Positions 1 to 11,869 of a DNA stretch of 64,000 bases are shown piece by piece. This DNA comes from Pyrenula massariospora (taxonomy: Eukaryota; Ascomycota; Eurotiomycetes; Pyrenulales; Pyrenulaceae). Under the pieces are notes generated by a model, which made no database searches, was not told the origin of the DNA, and was given only the letters and a program-made list of their open reading frames with translations. Each line of letters begins with the position of its first letter. Positions within the stretch are counted from its first letter, which is position 1. The stretch lies in the NCBI GenBank assembly GCA_021030905.1, contig JAGFMI010000001.1, positions 1,550,001-1,614,000 on the forward strand. Reading direction: 5' to 3'. A program made the position numbers and the translations under genes.

Positions 1-1184
1 AAAATGACAACAGATTCTTGGGCCAAGAATTGTACCACTGCAAAATAAGCTTAGATGACAAGAGCTATCGACCAGGCCGCAGCAAGAGCACATGGTTAGC
101 TTACCTCGAGAGTTGAAACACCGCCCACGGTTACAGCCTCTTCGTATGTACGTTCCTAAAGAAGCTTAAGATTCTGCAGCCTTGTCGCAACGTCGGCTGA
201 TAAACTGTGAAAACAGTGTGATAAGGCGCCAATGAAGGGGAGTCCGTTACCAAGGAGCTGGTTTAACGTGCATTTTCGACGCAAGCCACAAGAAGTCATG
301 TCACAAGGGCTTCTAGAAGCTTACCATTTTGGAGCTATTACTGCATCGTGCGATTCGTGATGCTGCATGCTTTAGTGTTAGCCTTGACCGATTAGGCAAG
401 TGTACGCTGAAGTGATAGCATTGGAGAGTGAGCGCCACCAGCAGAAACGAAAGGTGATCTAGTTGGATAGAAGCAACATCCCTCAAATCTCTGCTAGACA
501 TCCTATTTGCTGACGCGATTCTTTTGTTGACATGCCAACAGCCACAGACATGCACCCGCCTCAATTGGAACGCTATCGACTCTGGAAATTTAGATAGCTC
601 GACACGGATGGTTGTAGAGGCGCAGGATCGCAAAGTCTAGCCCACCCTTGCGATCCCGCTGTTCGTAGATGCTAATCGCTTACATGGACTTGATGCTGGA
701 TAGCGGTGGCAGAAAAGCTTGACTTGGGTAGCGTGTGCGGCTGGGTAAGACCCCCGTAGAAGCAGGCTTGGAAGTTGGAGCACCATGCCTTAGCGAACCG
801 AGTTGGCGGTTCCTAGAGTGCAGTGTTACCCTTGAATTTTCTAGGCGGCGAAAAGCTCAAAAGAAGCTTGACCCCAGGAATGATGCTGATCATTGCCCGC
901 TCCAGCTCTCCATCTCTAACTTTTCTTTTTGTTGATACTTGACTTTCCTGTTCGGGCGCCGTTCTTCGTACAGCCAGAGATCGGCCGCAGGATCTGCGCT
1001 TGACCCGCTCCAGCAAAGCGCCGAGTCTTTGCCGCCCGCTCCTGGCCCTTTGTCTGACCGTTGACGACGACAACAGCACCGCGTACCTGTTCAGCGACGC
1101 CCCTCTCGACTTTTTGCCAGTCCTCACGTTTTCAGCTGCTCTCTAGCTCCATTACAAAGATCCTTCTACCTTGCAACTGCCGTT
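1..1184. promoter_or_regulatory. Gene-free left flank; upstream region of the metacaspase gene
   Basis: I see no convincing gene here. Open frames at 313-633 (-) and 735-1127 (both strands) have no recognisable motif, and no splice sites extend them into a plausible protein. The stretch from about 880 to 1184 is pyrimidine-rich, with many CT and TC tracts, as is common in promoters and leaders of highly expressed fungal genes. It ends directly at the metacaspase start, so it most likely holds that gene's promoter and 5' leader. A gene ending left of the window cannot be excluded. Confidence 0.5.
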
Positions 1185-2740
1185 ATGTCATACTACCCTG
1201 GCCAAGGCTTCTCAGGCGGCCAACCGCACCAAGGTGGTGGGTACCCACCACAACAAGGCTATCCTCCTCAAGGGTACCCTCCACAAGGCTACGGCTCTTC
1301 CTCTCCTCAACCTTATCCGTACGTTCAAGATTTCCTCCTCAGGGTCTGTCCCATCTAATTCAGAACAGTCAACAGGGGTACAGCCAACCCCCATACGGCG
1401 GAGGTGGCGGTTACGGAACACCTCCACCCGGACAATACGGCTACAACGTGAGATTATTCGTCCCCGAGCCCAAGAAGATATTGACATTCAAAAGCAAGGC
1501 CCTCCACCACCCCAAGGTGGATACGGGGGAGGGTATGGTCCTCAAGGTGGCTACCCGCCACAACAGCCTCCGCAGCAGTCTTCGCAGCAAAATGGCGGTT
1601 GGGGCGGCCCTCGACCAGGTGATACGATTTTGAGATAGACGAAGTGCCGATGCTAATAAGCCTCAGGAATGCCGACAGTAAATTCGAATCCCTACACGCA
1701 AGGAAATCACAATGCTCCACCTCCACCTCCGACTAAACCCCAAGCATTTGGCGGCGGTGCACCTGGCTCCTACTCCTTCCAATATTCGAATTGTACAGGT
1801 CGACGAAAAGGACTGCTCATAGGCATTAACTACTTCAGCCAACGAGGACAGCTACGGGGATGCATCAACGATGTGAAGAACATGTCCACGTATCTCAATC
1901 AGAACTTTGGCTACGCCCGGGAGGACATGGTGATTCTTACCGATGATCAGCAGAACCCTATGTCCCAGCCCACCAAAGCGAATATACTCCGCGCAATGCA
2001 CTGGCTTGTTAAAGACGCCCGTCCCAATGACTCCCTCTTCTTCCACTACAGCGGCCACGGCGGTCAAACACCAGATCTGGACGGGGACGAAGAAGACGGC
2101 TATGATGAAGTCATCTACCCTGTAGACTTCCGCAGTCAAGGCCACATTGTTGACGACGAGATGCACCGCATAATGGTTAAGTCTCTTCAACCAGGTGTTC
2201 GCCTGACGGCCATCTTCGACTCGTGCCACTCTGGCTCGGCGCTCGACCTTCCTTACATCTACTCCACATCGGGCGTTCTCAAAGAACCCAATTTGGCCAA
2301 AGAAGCTGGGCAGGGTCTTCTCTCAATCGTCTCTTCCTACGCCCGCGGCGACATTGGTGGTATGGCTTCTACGGCTATGGGGTTCTTCAAGAAGGCTACA
2401 ACCGGCGAATCGAACTACGAGCGTGCACGCCAGACAAAGACAAGCCCCGCAGATGTTATCATGTGGTCTGGATCTAAAGATACGCAAACCAGTCAAGACG
2501 CTCAGATTGGGGGTGAGGCGACAGGAGCAATGAGCTGGGCCTTCATCACCGCGCTCAAGAAGAACCCTCATCAGAGCTACGTTCAGTTGCTAAATACTAT
2601 TAGAGATGAGCTTTCGAGTAAATATACGCAGAAGCCTCAACTGAGCTGCTCGCACCCATTGAGTAAGTTACGTTCCGCCTCTTCAACGATGGCTTAGCTA
2701 AACACCTACTTTAGACACAGATTTGTTATATGTCATGTAG
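1185..2740 (+). CDS. Type I metacaspase (caspase-like cysteine protease)
   Basis: Type I metacaspases are Ca2+-dependent cysteine proteases that cut after Arg/Lys and act in stress response, protein quality control and cell death. I model five exons (1185-1318, 1369-1447, 1495-1618, 1667-2662, 2715-2740) giving 452 aa. All junctions keep frame, and the third intron has a TGCTAATAAG branch site. Residues 1-150 form a Gln/Gly/Tyr/Pro-rich prodomain with repeated YPPQG-like units, typical of fungal YCA1/CasA proteins. The p20 region carries HYSGHGGQ (His243) and DSCHSGSA (Cys299), the catalytic dyad. The last exon encodes only the conserved end HPLNTDLLYVM. The start was chosen because it opens the prodomain (MSYYPGQGF). 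The zinc-finger-bearing prodomain of some plant members is absent. Confidence 0.95.
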
Positions 2741-5014
2741 ATATTATGGAACGGAAAAGCAGGGGTTAGTGTCACTGGGATCGGGCTCGGAGATCTAAGG
2801 CTTGGGAATTGTTTTTGGTTTGGCAATCGTCTTGTCTTTCTTCGGGCTCAGCTGGCGCTTTTGCCTTTAATGCTTTTGTCCTCTCACTACTAAAATGAAT
2901 TGTTCTAATAATTTCTTTCGGAGAGCAAAATTCCAGCCATCGCGCAATAGCAGCAGACCATTTCCCCTACTATGTCACTGACAATACGCGCCCCAACCCT
3001 CTCCCCCGGCCCATCATTCTTCCCAGCCTGCCCATTCTCAACTCGAACCAAGACATCCTTCCTCAACTCCAATCACAAAGTCCCTCCGTCCGCCACAACG
3101 CCACCCTTCCCCATCTGTTCACCGTCGATGCTGATAAGCACCCTTCCCTTCTACTAAAGTAAACCGTCACATGTGCCGCTTCATGCGGTATAAAAATTAC
3201 CATCACCCTTTAACCACCTCATCGCGCAATCCGAATATTCCATCACACCCAATCCAGAGTCATGCCGTTCACTCACGCTCATCCACTATTACCTACCCTT
3301 ACCCGTCTCAACCCACCCGCCTCACATATCCTCCATGGTTTTCATTTCCACCAACACCATAAACGTCTTTTAGACTCCTACACACCTGCCCCTCAGTGAG
3401 CTTATCAGGGAAGCTAAATTTAACTTTTTAATAATAAAGGCCTTTTTGTAAAAAAGATTGAATATATGCGCAAGTTTAAAGGGGGCAAGAAGTTTCACGT
3501 CAAGGAAATACATCGTGAAGAACTACTGAAATCACCTGCCTTTTCTGCCTGCTTGCCTTGGGTAATTTTGGCAGTACGTATCATAATTCTCCTCGATCTG
3601 TGGCGCAGTGTCAGAGCGAATGTACCTGATCCATGCCGGATGGTACTATTCTCGCTTGTGGCACGGGGTTAGACATGAAGGCAGGATCGTCGCTGTCGTT
3701 CGCGTGATACGGTTATAGGAGTTTGGAATGGTGGCGTCGGGGGGGGTCGGGGGGGGGGGCGCTTGTATGGACTGGAAGATAATGTCAGTCCCTGCAAGCC
3801 CCCGCCGGTCTCTCTTATGTAGATAGTGCCACTACTCTCAGTCACCCTAGAGTCCGTCGAGAAACGTCGAGAAAGCCTTGGCCAGACCGCAAATCTACTG
3901 CACCAACTTTAGGTAGAGACTGCCTTGGAGATGCTCGACGAGAAGAAGTGTTATCCTCAAGCTGCCACGCTCAGCATTAATAGATATATTTCCTGATGCA
4001 GGTCGCCGATATAAGACGGTAGGTAACTCGTAGACCAAGGCTTGGGGAAAGGCTTAGTTCCTTTCGTGCTGACTGTAGATGAAAGGAATGGCTGATTGAT
4101 TTTGAGCAACTCTCAACCACTTTCAGGGAGGCTAGGAGAAATCAGTTAAGCTCAAATTTTGTGAAAGGGATTCCTGATCGAGACACCCAAAGCTCACACG
4201 CTCCCAAGGCTGCAGCCCACGAGTGAGCCATGGGTATTTCATATAGCTGAGCTTGGTCCCTACTAGCAGGATAACAAGCCGGATTCGAGCACTAAGGAGT
4301 ATAGGACTTCTGCTATGGACGTAGTGTATCGGCGCAGCATATTCAAAGGCATCGAATCAGGACGAAATAGGTACGACAGTAAAGCATGACTGGCCAACCA
4401 ATCAAATTCTTATCGTTCTGTTGCGTTCAGTGGCAAGACCCAGGCGAGAAATACGCCTTGCTATGAAGTAGAGTGGCGTGAGTGGTTGTTTTGTAGGCTC
4501 GCCAGGTGCAACTTTAGGCGAACAAGGTCCCGCATGGACTTTCTGTTACAGCTCACGACGTTCACACGGAAAATAGAGGAGGCTCTTAAGATCCCGGGGA
4601 CTTGCTGGGGGACATCGTTGGTTGCTGGGGAGGGAGCTGTTGGAGTCAGAGTATCATGCTGTGTTAGGTATATCAAGGGAGGTTTGCGTTGGGCGGGGGT
4701 TAGAGGCTACACAGCTCTAATCAACTATACATTTTCTTGCAGCTTCGACTGAACATGAATCCCACCTGATCGTCTATGTATAGGTAAAAATTGTAATTTA
4801 TATCATTACAACGAAACGACAATCCCCCTTGTTAGAATCCACCGAGTACCTAGGTGTAGTAAATAATTGACCAGCACGCCACATCTTCATGTCTTGATTT
4901 CTTTATCTACCCATTCAACAGCACATATGAACGCACCGAGGCAATGCGAAGAGATTCATCCCCACAAGTACCATGCTCACCTCCACACACGTAATCTAAC
5001 ATTCCGAGGTCCGT
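2741..5014. other. 2.3-kb gene-free region between convergent genes
   Basis: This stretch lies between the 3' ends of the metacaspase and the secreted Gly/Ala protein. Short open frames (for example 2972-3157, 3466-3672, 4486-4752) show no recognisable motif. There is an AT-rich patch around 3410-3480 and a G-tract pair at 3739-3759. I see no transposon ends or tRNA. It may be old degraded sequence, but I cannot name a source. Confidence 0.5.
3739..3759 (+). repeat. Paired G-tracts (G8 then G11)
   Basis: Eight consecutive G residues, a TC spacer and then eleven G residues lie in an otherwise unremarkable intergenic region. Such runs can form G-quadruplexes, or may simply be replication slippage or a base-call artefact. 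Confidence 0.6.
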
Positions 5015-6194
5015 CTATGCAATGAAGGATCTCCGCGCGAAGCGGCCCTTGCCACCCTTCCCACCTTTCGCAGCCGCGTTTCCGCCGTTACCACCCTTGC
5101 CACCAGTGTTGGCGGTTCCAGTGGACGCGGCGGCAGCAGCACTCCCAGCCCCGGAGGCAGCAGCGTTGCCACCCTTTCCACCAGCAGCGGCGTTACCACC
5201 ACCTGTATACCAGGTTAGTTCCATGCTGGATGAGAAGAGGTCAAAGATGTGTTACGTACCGGTACCACCAACGGTGAATTTCTGGCAGTCATCCTGAGCA
5301 CCGCGTTGAGCGACAGGCATGAGCACGGGCTGATGGTTTGACGATGAGGTCATGGTGCAGACTCTGTAGTTGCCCGCTGGGAGACCACCAGCGACGGCGG
5401 CTTGGAGACCACCGTTGCCATCTCCAGCGTCGTTGATACCCTTGAAGAAGGCAAACGCCGTCGGGTCTGGGGGTGTCTGGGGAGCGTTGCTATTACCGAG
5501 AGACTGAACAGTGACGTGGGTGTGGCCAACGATTTTGCCACCCTGAAGGTCTTGGGGACTTGAGTAATATGTGCTGTCGGGGTTGGTGAAGGAGCCAGCC
5601 ACAAGTCCGCTGACCTGAACTTGAATGTTAAAGTCTGTGTTGGCGTCGATGTTATCAGCTGGACCGGGGTTGGTGATGATCGAGGATATCATATTTGCGG
5701 TTGATGGGATTTTGCCCATGACTGAATTAAGAGTAAGAACTTGATAACAAGAGACAGGCAGATTCATGGTACATACCAATACCGTTGCAAGAGCCACCTT
5801 TGACTTGGAGACCGTTGGTTAATGTTTGACCTTCGCAGAAATTGATGAAGTTGGCATTATCTGTAGCAGCTGGAGCTTGGCCCGCCTCAGCACCTGCTTC
5901 TTGACCAGTCGATTGACTGCCAGTCTGGACGAGGTTTGGGTCGAGTGCCAAGGCACTGTTTCCGCCCGCATTGGCATTTCCACCGGTTGCAGTTCCTGTG
6001 CCCGCGGCAGCAGCTGCAGAGCTCGCACCGGTTGCGGCAGCAGCGCCGTTGCCGCCATTTCCACCCTTTGCTTGACCTTGTCCCTGGCCGAATTGTCCTT
6101 GGCCGAATCGCCCTCCTCCACGCTGCTGGGCAACTGCGCCATCGAGAAGACCAGCCGAGATGGCGAGGACCACAAGTAGCTTGCTGTAAAACAT
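5015..6194 (-). CDS. Secreted fungal protein with Gly/Ala-rich flanks around a conserved core
   Basis: Three exons (6194-5777, 5721-5260, 5202-5015) give 355 aa. Residues 1-22 are a clear signal peptide (MFYSKLLVVLAISAGL... ending AVA before QQ). Next come a Gln/Gly stretch and a Gly/Ala/Asn-rich stretch. The conserved core begins at NFINFCEGQTLTNGLQ and includes GSCNGIVMGKIPST, DPTAFAFFKGIND, GNYRVCTM, QPVLMPVAQRGAQDDC and KFTVGG. The third exon is almost pure Gly/Ala/Lys low complexity with GGKGGN-type units, ending in a basic tail. From memory, this core is widespread in ascomycetes as an extracellular protein of unknown function and is sometimes wrongly labelled ribosomal protein S17; nothing here resembles a ribosomal protein. 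No enzymatic motif is visible. A wall or matrix role is inference. Confidence 0.88.
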
Positions 6195-8943
6195 TGTTAC
6201 GGAAGGTTCTCGTGAATGTAATTGTTCGGATTAATTGGAGCGGGTCGAAGGGGATGCCGAAGCAAACAGTTCAAGTAATGAATGTAAGAATGGCCGCTGG
6301 TCGAGATTGATGCTGGCTGTCAAGAAAAGAACAGATCACGATCAACGTGCTCTAAAGGAATGAAGAAGGGAAAATGAAAAGAAAGAAGCCCCTCGACTTT
6401 TGGTAGTTGAGAAAGAACGGGAGACAGATGATAGGTGAAGGTAGAAAAGACCGAGAAAAGTAGCACAACGAGGAATGCCGGACTTATTAACAGAGCTTGG
6501 CGAAGTGTCAGCCATGGCAAGGCTCATTGACAGGAGATTATGCGAATTCCTGTGTAGTTTGATCTGCTTTGCTTGATGTCAGGGTAGTGGCCGGGGTGCT
6601 AGTGAAGTCGAGATTGTCTCAGTCATGTGGGACGGGGCGAGATGAAGGCATAACGAAGGTACTGTGCCTGAGAGAGCCGAGAGGCTGGCTCAGGAGCGTT
6701 GCGGTGGCCGTTCGGAAAGTCGACCGTTACAGTGGCAGGCTCAACAGCGCGAGGTGGGAGTGGTCGAAATTAAGCATGGGAGGTTTGAGGAGATGGTGAG
6801 GCCGAACGGGTTTGAGGCGCGTCTGAGATTCTCGAGCGGATCGGTCTCGGCGCTTGGGCACGGGCCACATCGCATCCACTCCGCACTCATTCTGGAGGAA
6901 CGACGCCTCCTGGCCAAATAATACCCTCCACGATCGTCAGAGCTTTTTGCAGAGCCGCTCTGTTGACAGATGCTCCTGCGGGGGGTGCCGAGCTGCCATC
7001 TTACTGACCCAAGGATAACCGATCTATTATCCCCCAATCTCGTCTCCTTCACTGTATGTGCCAGCTATCGATTTCGCCGCCCCTCTTCGGACCAGTAGCC
7101 GCCATCTGCTCTCTCCTCCAGTTACCTGTTGCGAATGCGGTGATCTCATACCTCTTTACTGGATGCTATTCTTGTGTCATGGAAAAGGCAATACCGTGAG
7201 TTCTGAGTTATATCTCAGATGTCCAATTTCAGCGTTCCCAGTGATGGTTCAGGTGAACCACATGGATAAGACAAAAGAAACATAATCTCCGCGACTTAAG
7301 CTCCTGCATCCCTCTTGATTGTTTCCGTTCACACTCCCTCTGTCTCCGCGGTTTAGATTGTCTGGAATATGAAGCCACTGATGACGGATCACTTTCAGCG
7401 AACGAAAACGTCCAGATTCAGCCATTCTCGCAATTACCCCCAAGGCTAATCCTCTTTGTACTAACCACAAAAATCTTGCCACCTGAAATCGCTGACTCGA
7501 CACAGACCAAGCAATGCCACCAACCCCTGATCGACGCAGTTTCAGGCCGGACAAGGACTCTACAAAGCTTGTAGCGAACGTTACCTCCTCGCCCTCCTCG
7601 GGCTTTGGACCGGGTAGATCGAGTCCGAGCGATACCAAAGGACATCCCAGTTTAGATGGACCGGTTCACCCTCTGTCGCCATCGGTTCCGATCTCTTCCT
7701 GGGAATGCTGGCGGGTCCCGGCAATGAAGCTGCGGCCCTGCCGTGCACGGAAGCCCTCAACGTTCCAACGTTGACTGTCAAGTAGACTGGCACGTTTAAA
7801 CGGTCGACGTTTGAAGATCTTAACGGCTATGGTATTCCCACACAAATTGTCTGGTCGACCGTTTACTCAACCTCCTGGACTCTAATGCGCTTGGTAAATG
7901 CCGACCAAGAGCTGTCACTGGCTGTCTCTCCACTGTACGCACCTAAATAGGTTTGCTTTCGGGAACCATGCAGATCGATATGTATGTCAAGCCGCTGGTT
8001 GCATGAAACTGCATGTACCGGATCGAGCTTCTTTTGGACGACCTAGGTAAGACTTTGAGGCTTCAAACTCTCTATTGTCAGCGTTTTTTCTTCGAAACAA
8101 GATTTTGATTGCACTAGACAGCCTTTGTACGAATGCTTAATGTGGAATAGTTCAGCGGCCTCCTCAACTCATACAAAAACCAGCTAGCTATCTTCGATAC
8201 TATGACGAAGCCCTTAACACCTCGCGCAGGATTAAATGAGACTCGGGGATATATTATGCTCAATGCCTAAGGTATCGCCTTGAAACCCTCGTATACACGC
8301 TTCGGCGAATTGTGGTAGAACACTGGAACATCTTCAGCTGACCATCCGATGATTGCTATGGTCTAATGAGGAGAATCAATGCCATCAACTATGACCGGTC
8401 TTGATTCCGTGCTCAATATCGATCTAGCATTTTTTTCCTCAGGCGATGGTCATTATGAAACCATTTAATAGGCAATAAAATAATTGAAATATGCGTTCGG
8501 AAGGGCCCAATCACCACTAAAGAATTTCCTATCATTGTTTTGGTTGATGCCGAGTTATTAAATCCCCCTTAAAAATGCTCAAGCGATAGCCCGATAGCCT
8601 TCGTACAACGTACCTCATAGACCGAATGTTTCTCAGCAAACATGGTAGCCACTCTGAATTGCACCGTAAGACCTTCATTATGCTCGTATCACCATCAATA
8701 ATTATACACAGTACTTAAGGATATCCTTCCTCAGATCGAGTACAACCGTTGCGGCAAGATGCTGTTGCTTCAACCAGTGGTGACAAGGCTCTATGATAGA
8801 TTGACGCGCCTCCAAGCCCGCACTCAGTCATTTCTCGCCGACGGCCAGGCAATATTCTGGTTTACGTATCGCACGTGATCGTTGAATTCACATCTTTAAC
8901 AGCTGAGCTTAATATTGTGATTTTGAGAGTCATTTTTGTCAAG
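6195..8943. other. 2.7-kb gene-free region upstream of two divergent genes
   Basis: It separates the starts of the secreted protein (-) and the PhzF-like gene (+), so it contains both promoters. I found no model that holds together. Frames around 7500-7930 read in stretches that look protein-like but are broken by stops without usable splice sites, so a decayed host gene is possible. The 7249-7638 (-) frame has no recognisable motif. No tRNA or repeat was recognised. Confidence 0.4.
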
Positions 8944-10404
8944 ATGGCTGCTGGCCCTCACTCTTTTGCTACGTACGACGTAAGTGTTCAGGTCTGCTGC
9001 ACCAGGGGAGCCGTTCCCACTGCACTCTCGTGCAACTCCCCCCAGTCTCTTCTGTCATATCAACTTTCCAACCGAACTCCAGCTCAATCCCTACGTCTAG
9101 GTTTTCACTGCAGAACGCTATCGTGGAAATCCATTAGCAGTCGTCGCAGTTCGCGGAAACACCTTAACTCAGGAGAAGAAGCAAAAAATCGCCCGCGAAT
9201 TCAACTACTCAGAGACCGTCTTCTTGTATGATGCCGAACCCATCCCTCCAGTATCTGGCTCGGCCTCGGAATCAGGCGATGGCGCTGAGGGAGTGGAAGC
9301 GAAAGGGAAGGCAGGTTCTCCAGTACACCGGAGGAGGATGGAAATCTTCACGACGGATCGGGAGATTCCTTTTGCAGGACATCCAGTGATTGGGACGGCA
9401 CATTATGTACGTGGAATTGGAATATTCTCTCATTGCCTTGTATCTCTGTGCTTTTCATTATAATCACTATATTCTCCTCGTTCTCCCTCTTTTGTCTCTC
9501 GTTTCTCAGTGATCGCAAAGTGGAAATCTCCAGGAAATGAAGCACGCAGGATGCGATGCCTAAAATGAGAAGACCCCATCCTTCCGCTCTGACTAACATA
9601 ATTCCCATCTAGATCTTCAATAACCTTGAGGCTCCTATGCCGTATCGCCCCTCCCGAGAACAGGGTGCTAACGAGCGCCGCACAACAATCCTCCTCACCA
9701 AGGCAGGTCCCGTCACCGTATTCTACGTAAGCCCCTTGTCACTCCCCCTTACCTTCCAGATAGACGGTACCCCTGACTGTCCACCTCAGAACCCCTTCCG
9801 CCAAGTAGCCGCCGCCAGCGTCCCCGTCGACATGCACATCCACGCCTCCACCGTCTCAGACACGGACGTCCTATCCGTCCAGCCCCACCTCCGCGCCACC
9901 CTCACATCCTCTGAGACGGACCGCCCCACCTCGCGCCAACACCCCATCGTCAGCATCGTCAAGGGCATGACCTTCGCCCTGATCGACGTCACCGGCCACC
10001 CGGCCGCCTTCGACGCGCTCAAGCCCGGCGAGGCTCCACCCGTGACCCTTGATGAAGGCGACTGGTCCACCGGCTTCACCGGCGCCATGTACTTTGTGCG
10101 GCGGCCGCCGGAGGACACGGCGGACCCGCCGATCTACCGGGTCGAGGCGCGGATGATCGAGGGCGGGATCGAGGACCCGGCCACGGGGAGCGGGTGCTGT
10201 GCGCTGGCGGGTTGGTTGGCGATGCAGGAGTTTCGGAAGAAGGCGGGGCATTATGTTTTTGCGATTGAGCAGGGGAAGAAGATGGGGAGGGAGAGTCAGA
10301 TCTGCGTGGAGTTGGAGATGGATGGGGAGGGGAAGGTGAAGGGGATGATGTTGAGCGGGAGGGCGATTGTGGTTATGCATGGGCAGTTGGCGCATGTTTA
10401 TTGA
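8944..10404 (+). CDS. PhzF-family isomerase/epimerase-like protein
   Basis: PhzF proteins are cofactor-free isomerases with two hot-dog-like halves; most fungal members have no known substrate. Exons 8944-8979, 9101-9406, 9613-9726 and 9790-10404 give about 356 aa. Family signatures visible are the N-terminal DVFTAERYRGNPLAVVAV, SETVFL with the expected Glu, FTTDREIPFAGHPVIGTAHY, and the C-terminal half with DPATGSGCCALAGW. An insert of roughly 30 residues, rich in Ser/Gly/Glu, separates the SETVFLYDAE segment from the next strand. The third intron (9727-9789, 63 nt) is uncertain because its length is a multiple of three and it has no stop, so it could be retained and add 21 residues. The gene converges on a short-chain dehydrogenase with 311 bp between. 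Coding-strand composition shifts from C-rich to G-rich near 10090. Confidence 0.88.
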
Positions 10405-10715
10405 GATTGGGACTGAGAGTTAGGCCAGGGCATTGAGAGGGTTGACTTCGCAGGTGACCTGGGGATACATCAACTTACGATGATTGGTATAGGGTTTATA
10501 GCTTGAGAAAAGGATTTTGGAAATCGCGTGTAGCTTGACAACCGAGAGAATCGTGGGCAACATGCTATTGCCTATACCAAGCCATGCTCATAGGATATGG
10601 CAATCTGAGTCAGAATTTGCAGAGTTTGTGAATACTGGAGGTATCCAGAAATATCGTCAAGCACAGGAAGTAGAGTTCCGTATACCCATCCCTCGCAATC
10701 ACACTCCTAAACACC
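10405..10715. other. Convergent 3' spacer
   Basis: This 311-bp spacer lies between the stops of the PhzF-like gene and the dehydrogenase. It must hold both polyadenylation regions. I see no further gene. Confidence 0.6.
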
Positions 10716-11869
10716 TCACACCCCCCTCCCTCCATCCACCTCCAAATTCACCCCCTACAAACATCCCGTCAGCACCCCCAAACCAACGCATGTCAGACCA
10801 TCAAAACTCACCGTAACAAACTTCCCCTCATCACTCGCCAAATACAGCGCCGCATTCGCGACATCCATCGGATCTGTCAGCCTCCCCAGCGGCACATTGG
10901 CCAGAAACTTGTCGCGGTTCTCCGGCGTATTCGGCATCCCGGCGAACGTCTCGAACAGCCCCGTGCCGGAGAGGAGGGGGCAGATGCTGTTCACGCGGAT
11001 CTGGTGGGGGCCGTATTCCGCGGCGAGACCTTTGGTGGCCTTGTGTCACAATGGGGTCAGTTTCAAAAAACTCTGAGGGCGGCTTTTTTTTTTCCGGATG
11101 GGGAGTGTGGGAAAGGGGGGACTTGCATTGTGGACGGCGCCCTTGCTGGCGTTGTACCAGACGAGGCCGGGCCGTGGTCGGATGGCCCCGATGCTGGCGA
11201 TGTTGATGACTGATCCGCCTTTGCCGAGTTTGAGCATTTCGGGGACGATGGTCGCGATGCTCCAGTAGATGCTTTTCAGGTTGGTCGCAAAGACCTTGTC
11301 GAACTCTTCCTCCGTCACTTCCAGTGTTGCCTTGTTCTTGTAGCTCGTGCCCGCATTGTTGATCAAGATGTCGATAGCGCCGTACTTATCCAAGGCTGTT
11401 TTGGCGAGATTACTCCAGTCAGATGAGGAGGTCACGTTGGCGACTAAGGGAGTGGTATTGGATGATGAAGAGAAATGTTGTTGAAGAGCGGATTCATTCA
11501 GATCCCCGGCAACTACTTTGCATCCTTCTGAAGCGAACCGCTGGGCTATGGCAAGACCAAAGCCGGACGCAGCTCCTAAGCTGTGTTAGACGGATTTAGC
11601 TGTTTAATTTGACGGGGTGATAAGGCATTAGTCTTGAAACAAGAGTTCCCGTAAATACAGAAACAACACAGCTGCAATCGATACATTCTTAAGAACTGGA
11701 TTTGGCCTAGATTCCTGCAACAACAGTCAAAGAAGGTGCACTCTTTTGCATTTTGATTCTCTGTTTTTAAGCTCATTATGATCGCATAGAAACACCAACT
11801 TTACTTCTCAGTTGTACAAATCCACTAACCTGTAACAATAGTAACTTTGCCCTCAAGCCGCTTTGACAT
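10716..11869 (-). CDS. Short-chain dehydrogenase/reductase (SDR, classical type)
   Basis: Classical SDRs are NAD(P)-dependent oxidoreductases. Four exons (11869-11830, 11575-11127, 11039-10812, 10754-10716) give 251 aa. Motifs are the cofactor-binding TGAASGFG (residues 13-20), NNAG, the catalytic Ser141 in NIASIGA, and Tyr154/Lys158 in WYNASKG, with the usual 13-residue Ser-Tyr spacing. RVNSICPL and the end FVTGVNLEVDGG also fit. Intron 1 (11576-11829) is long for this window at 254 nt. Intron 2 (11040-11126) starts with GCAAGT and is needed to join HN to ATKGLAAEYG, so it is a GC-AG intron. Intron 3 is 10755-10811. The substrate cannot be told from sequence; the best general match is glucose/ribitol dehydrogenase-like or 3-oxoacyl-reductase-like SDRs. 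Confidence 0.92.

Noticed and set aside
313-1127. Open frames at the left edge
   Set aside because: Short, overlapping on opposite strands, with no motif; better seen as metacaspase upstream sequence.
7249-7638. 129-codon minus-strand frame
   Set aside because: No recognisable domain, and it overlaps other frames of similar quality on the plus strand.
9727-9759. 33-nt GT-AG segment in the PhzF-like gene as an intron
   Set aside because: Shorter than any other intron here; the 63-nt version is more plausible.
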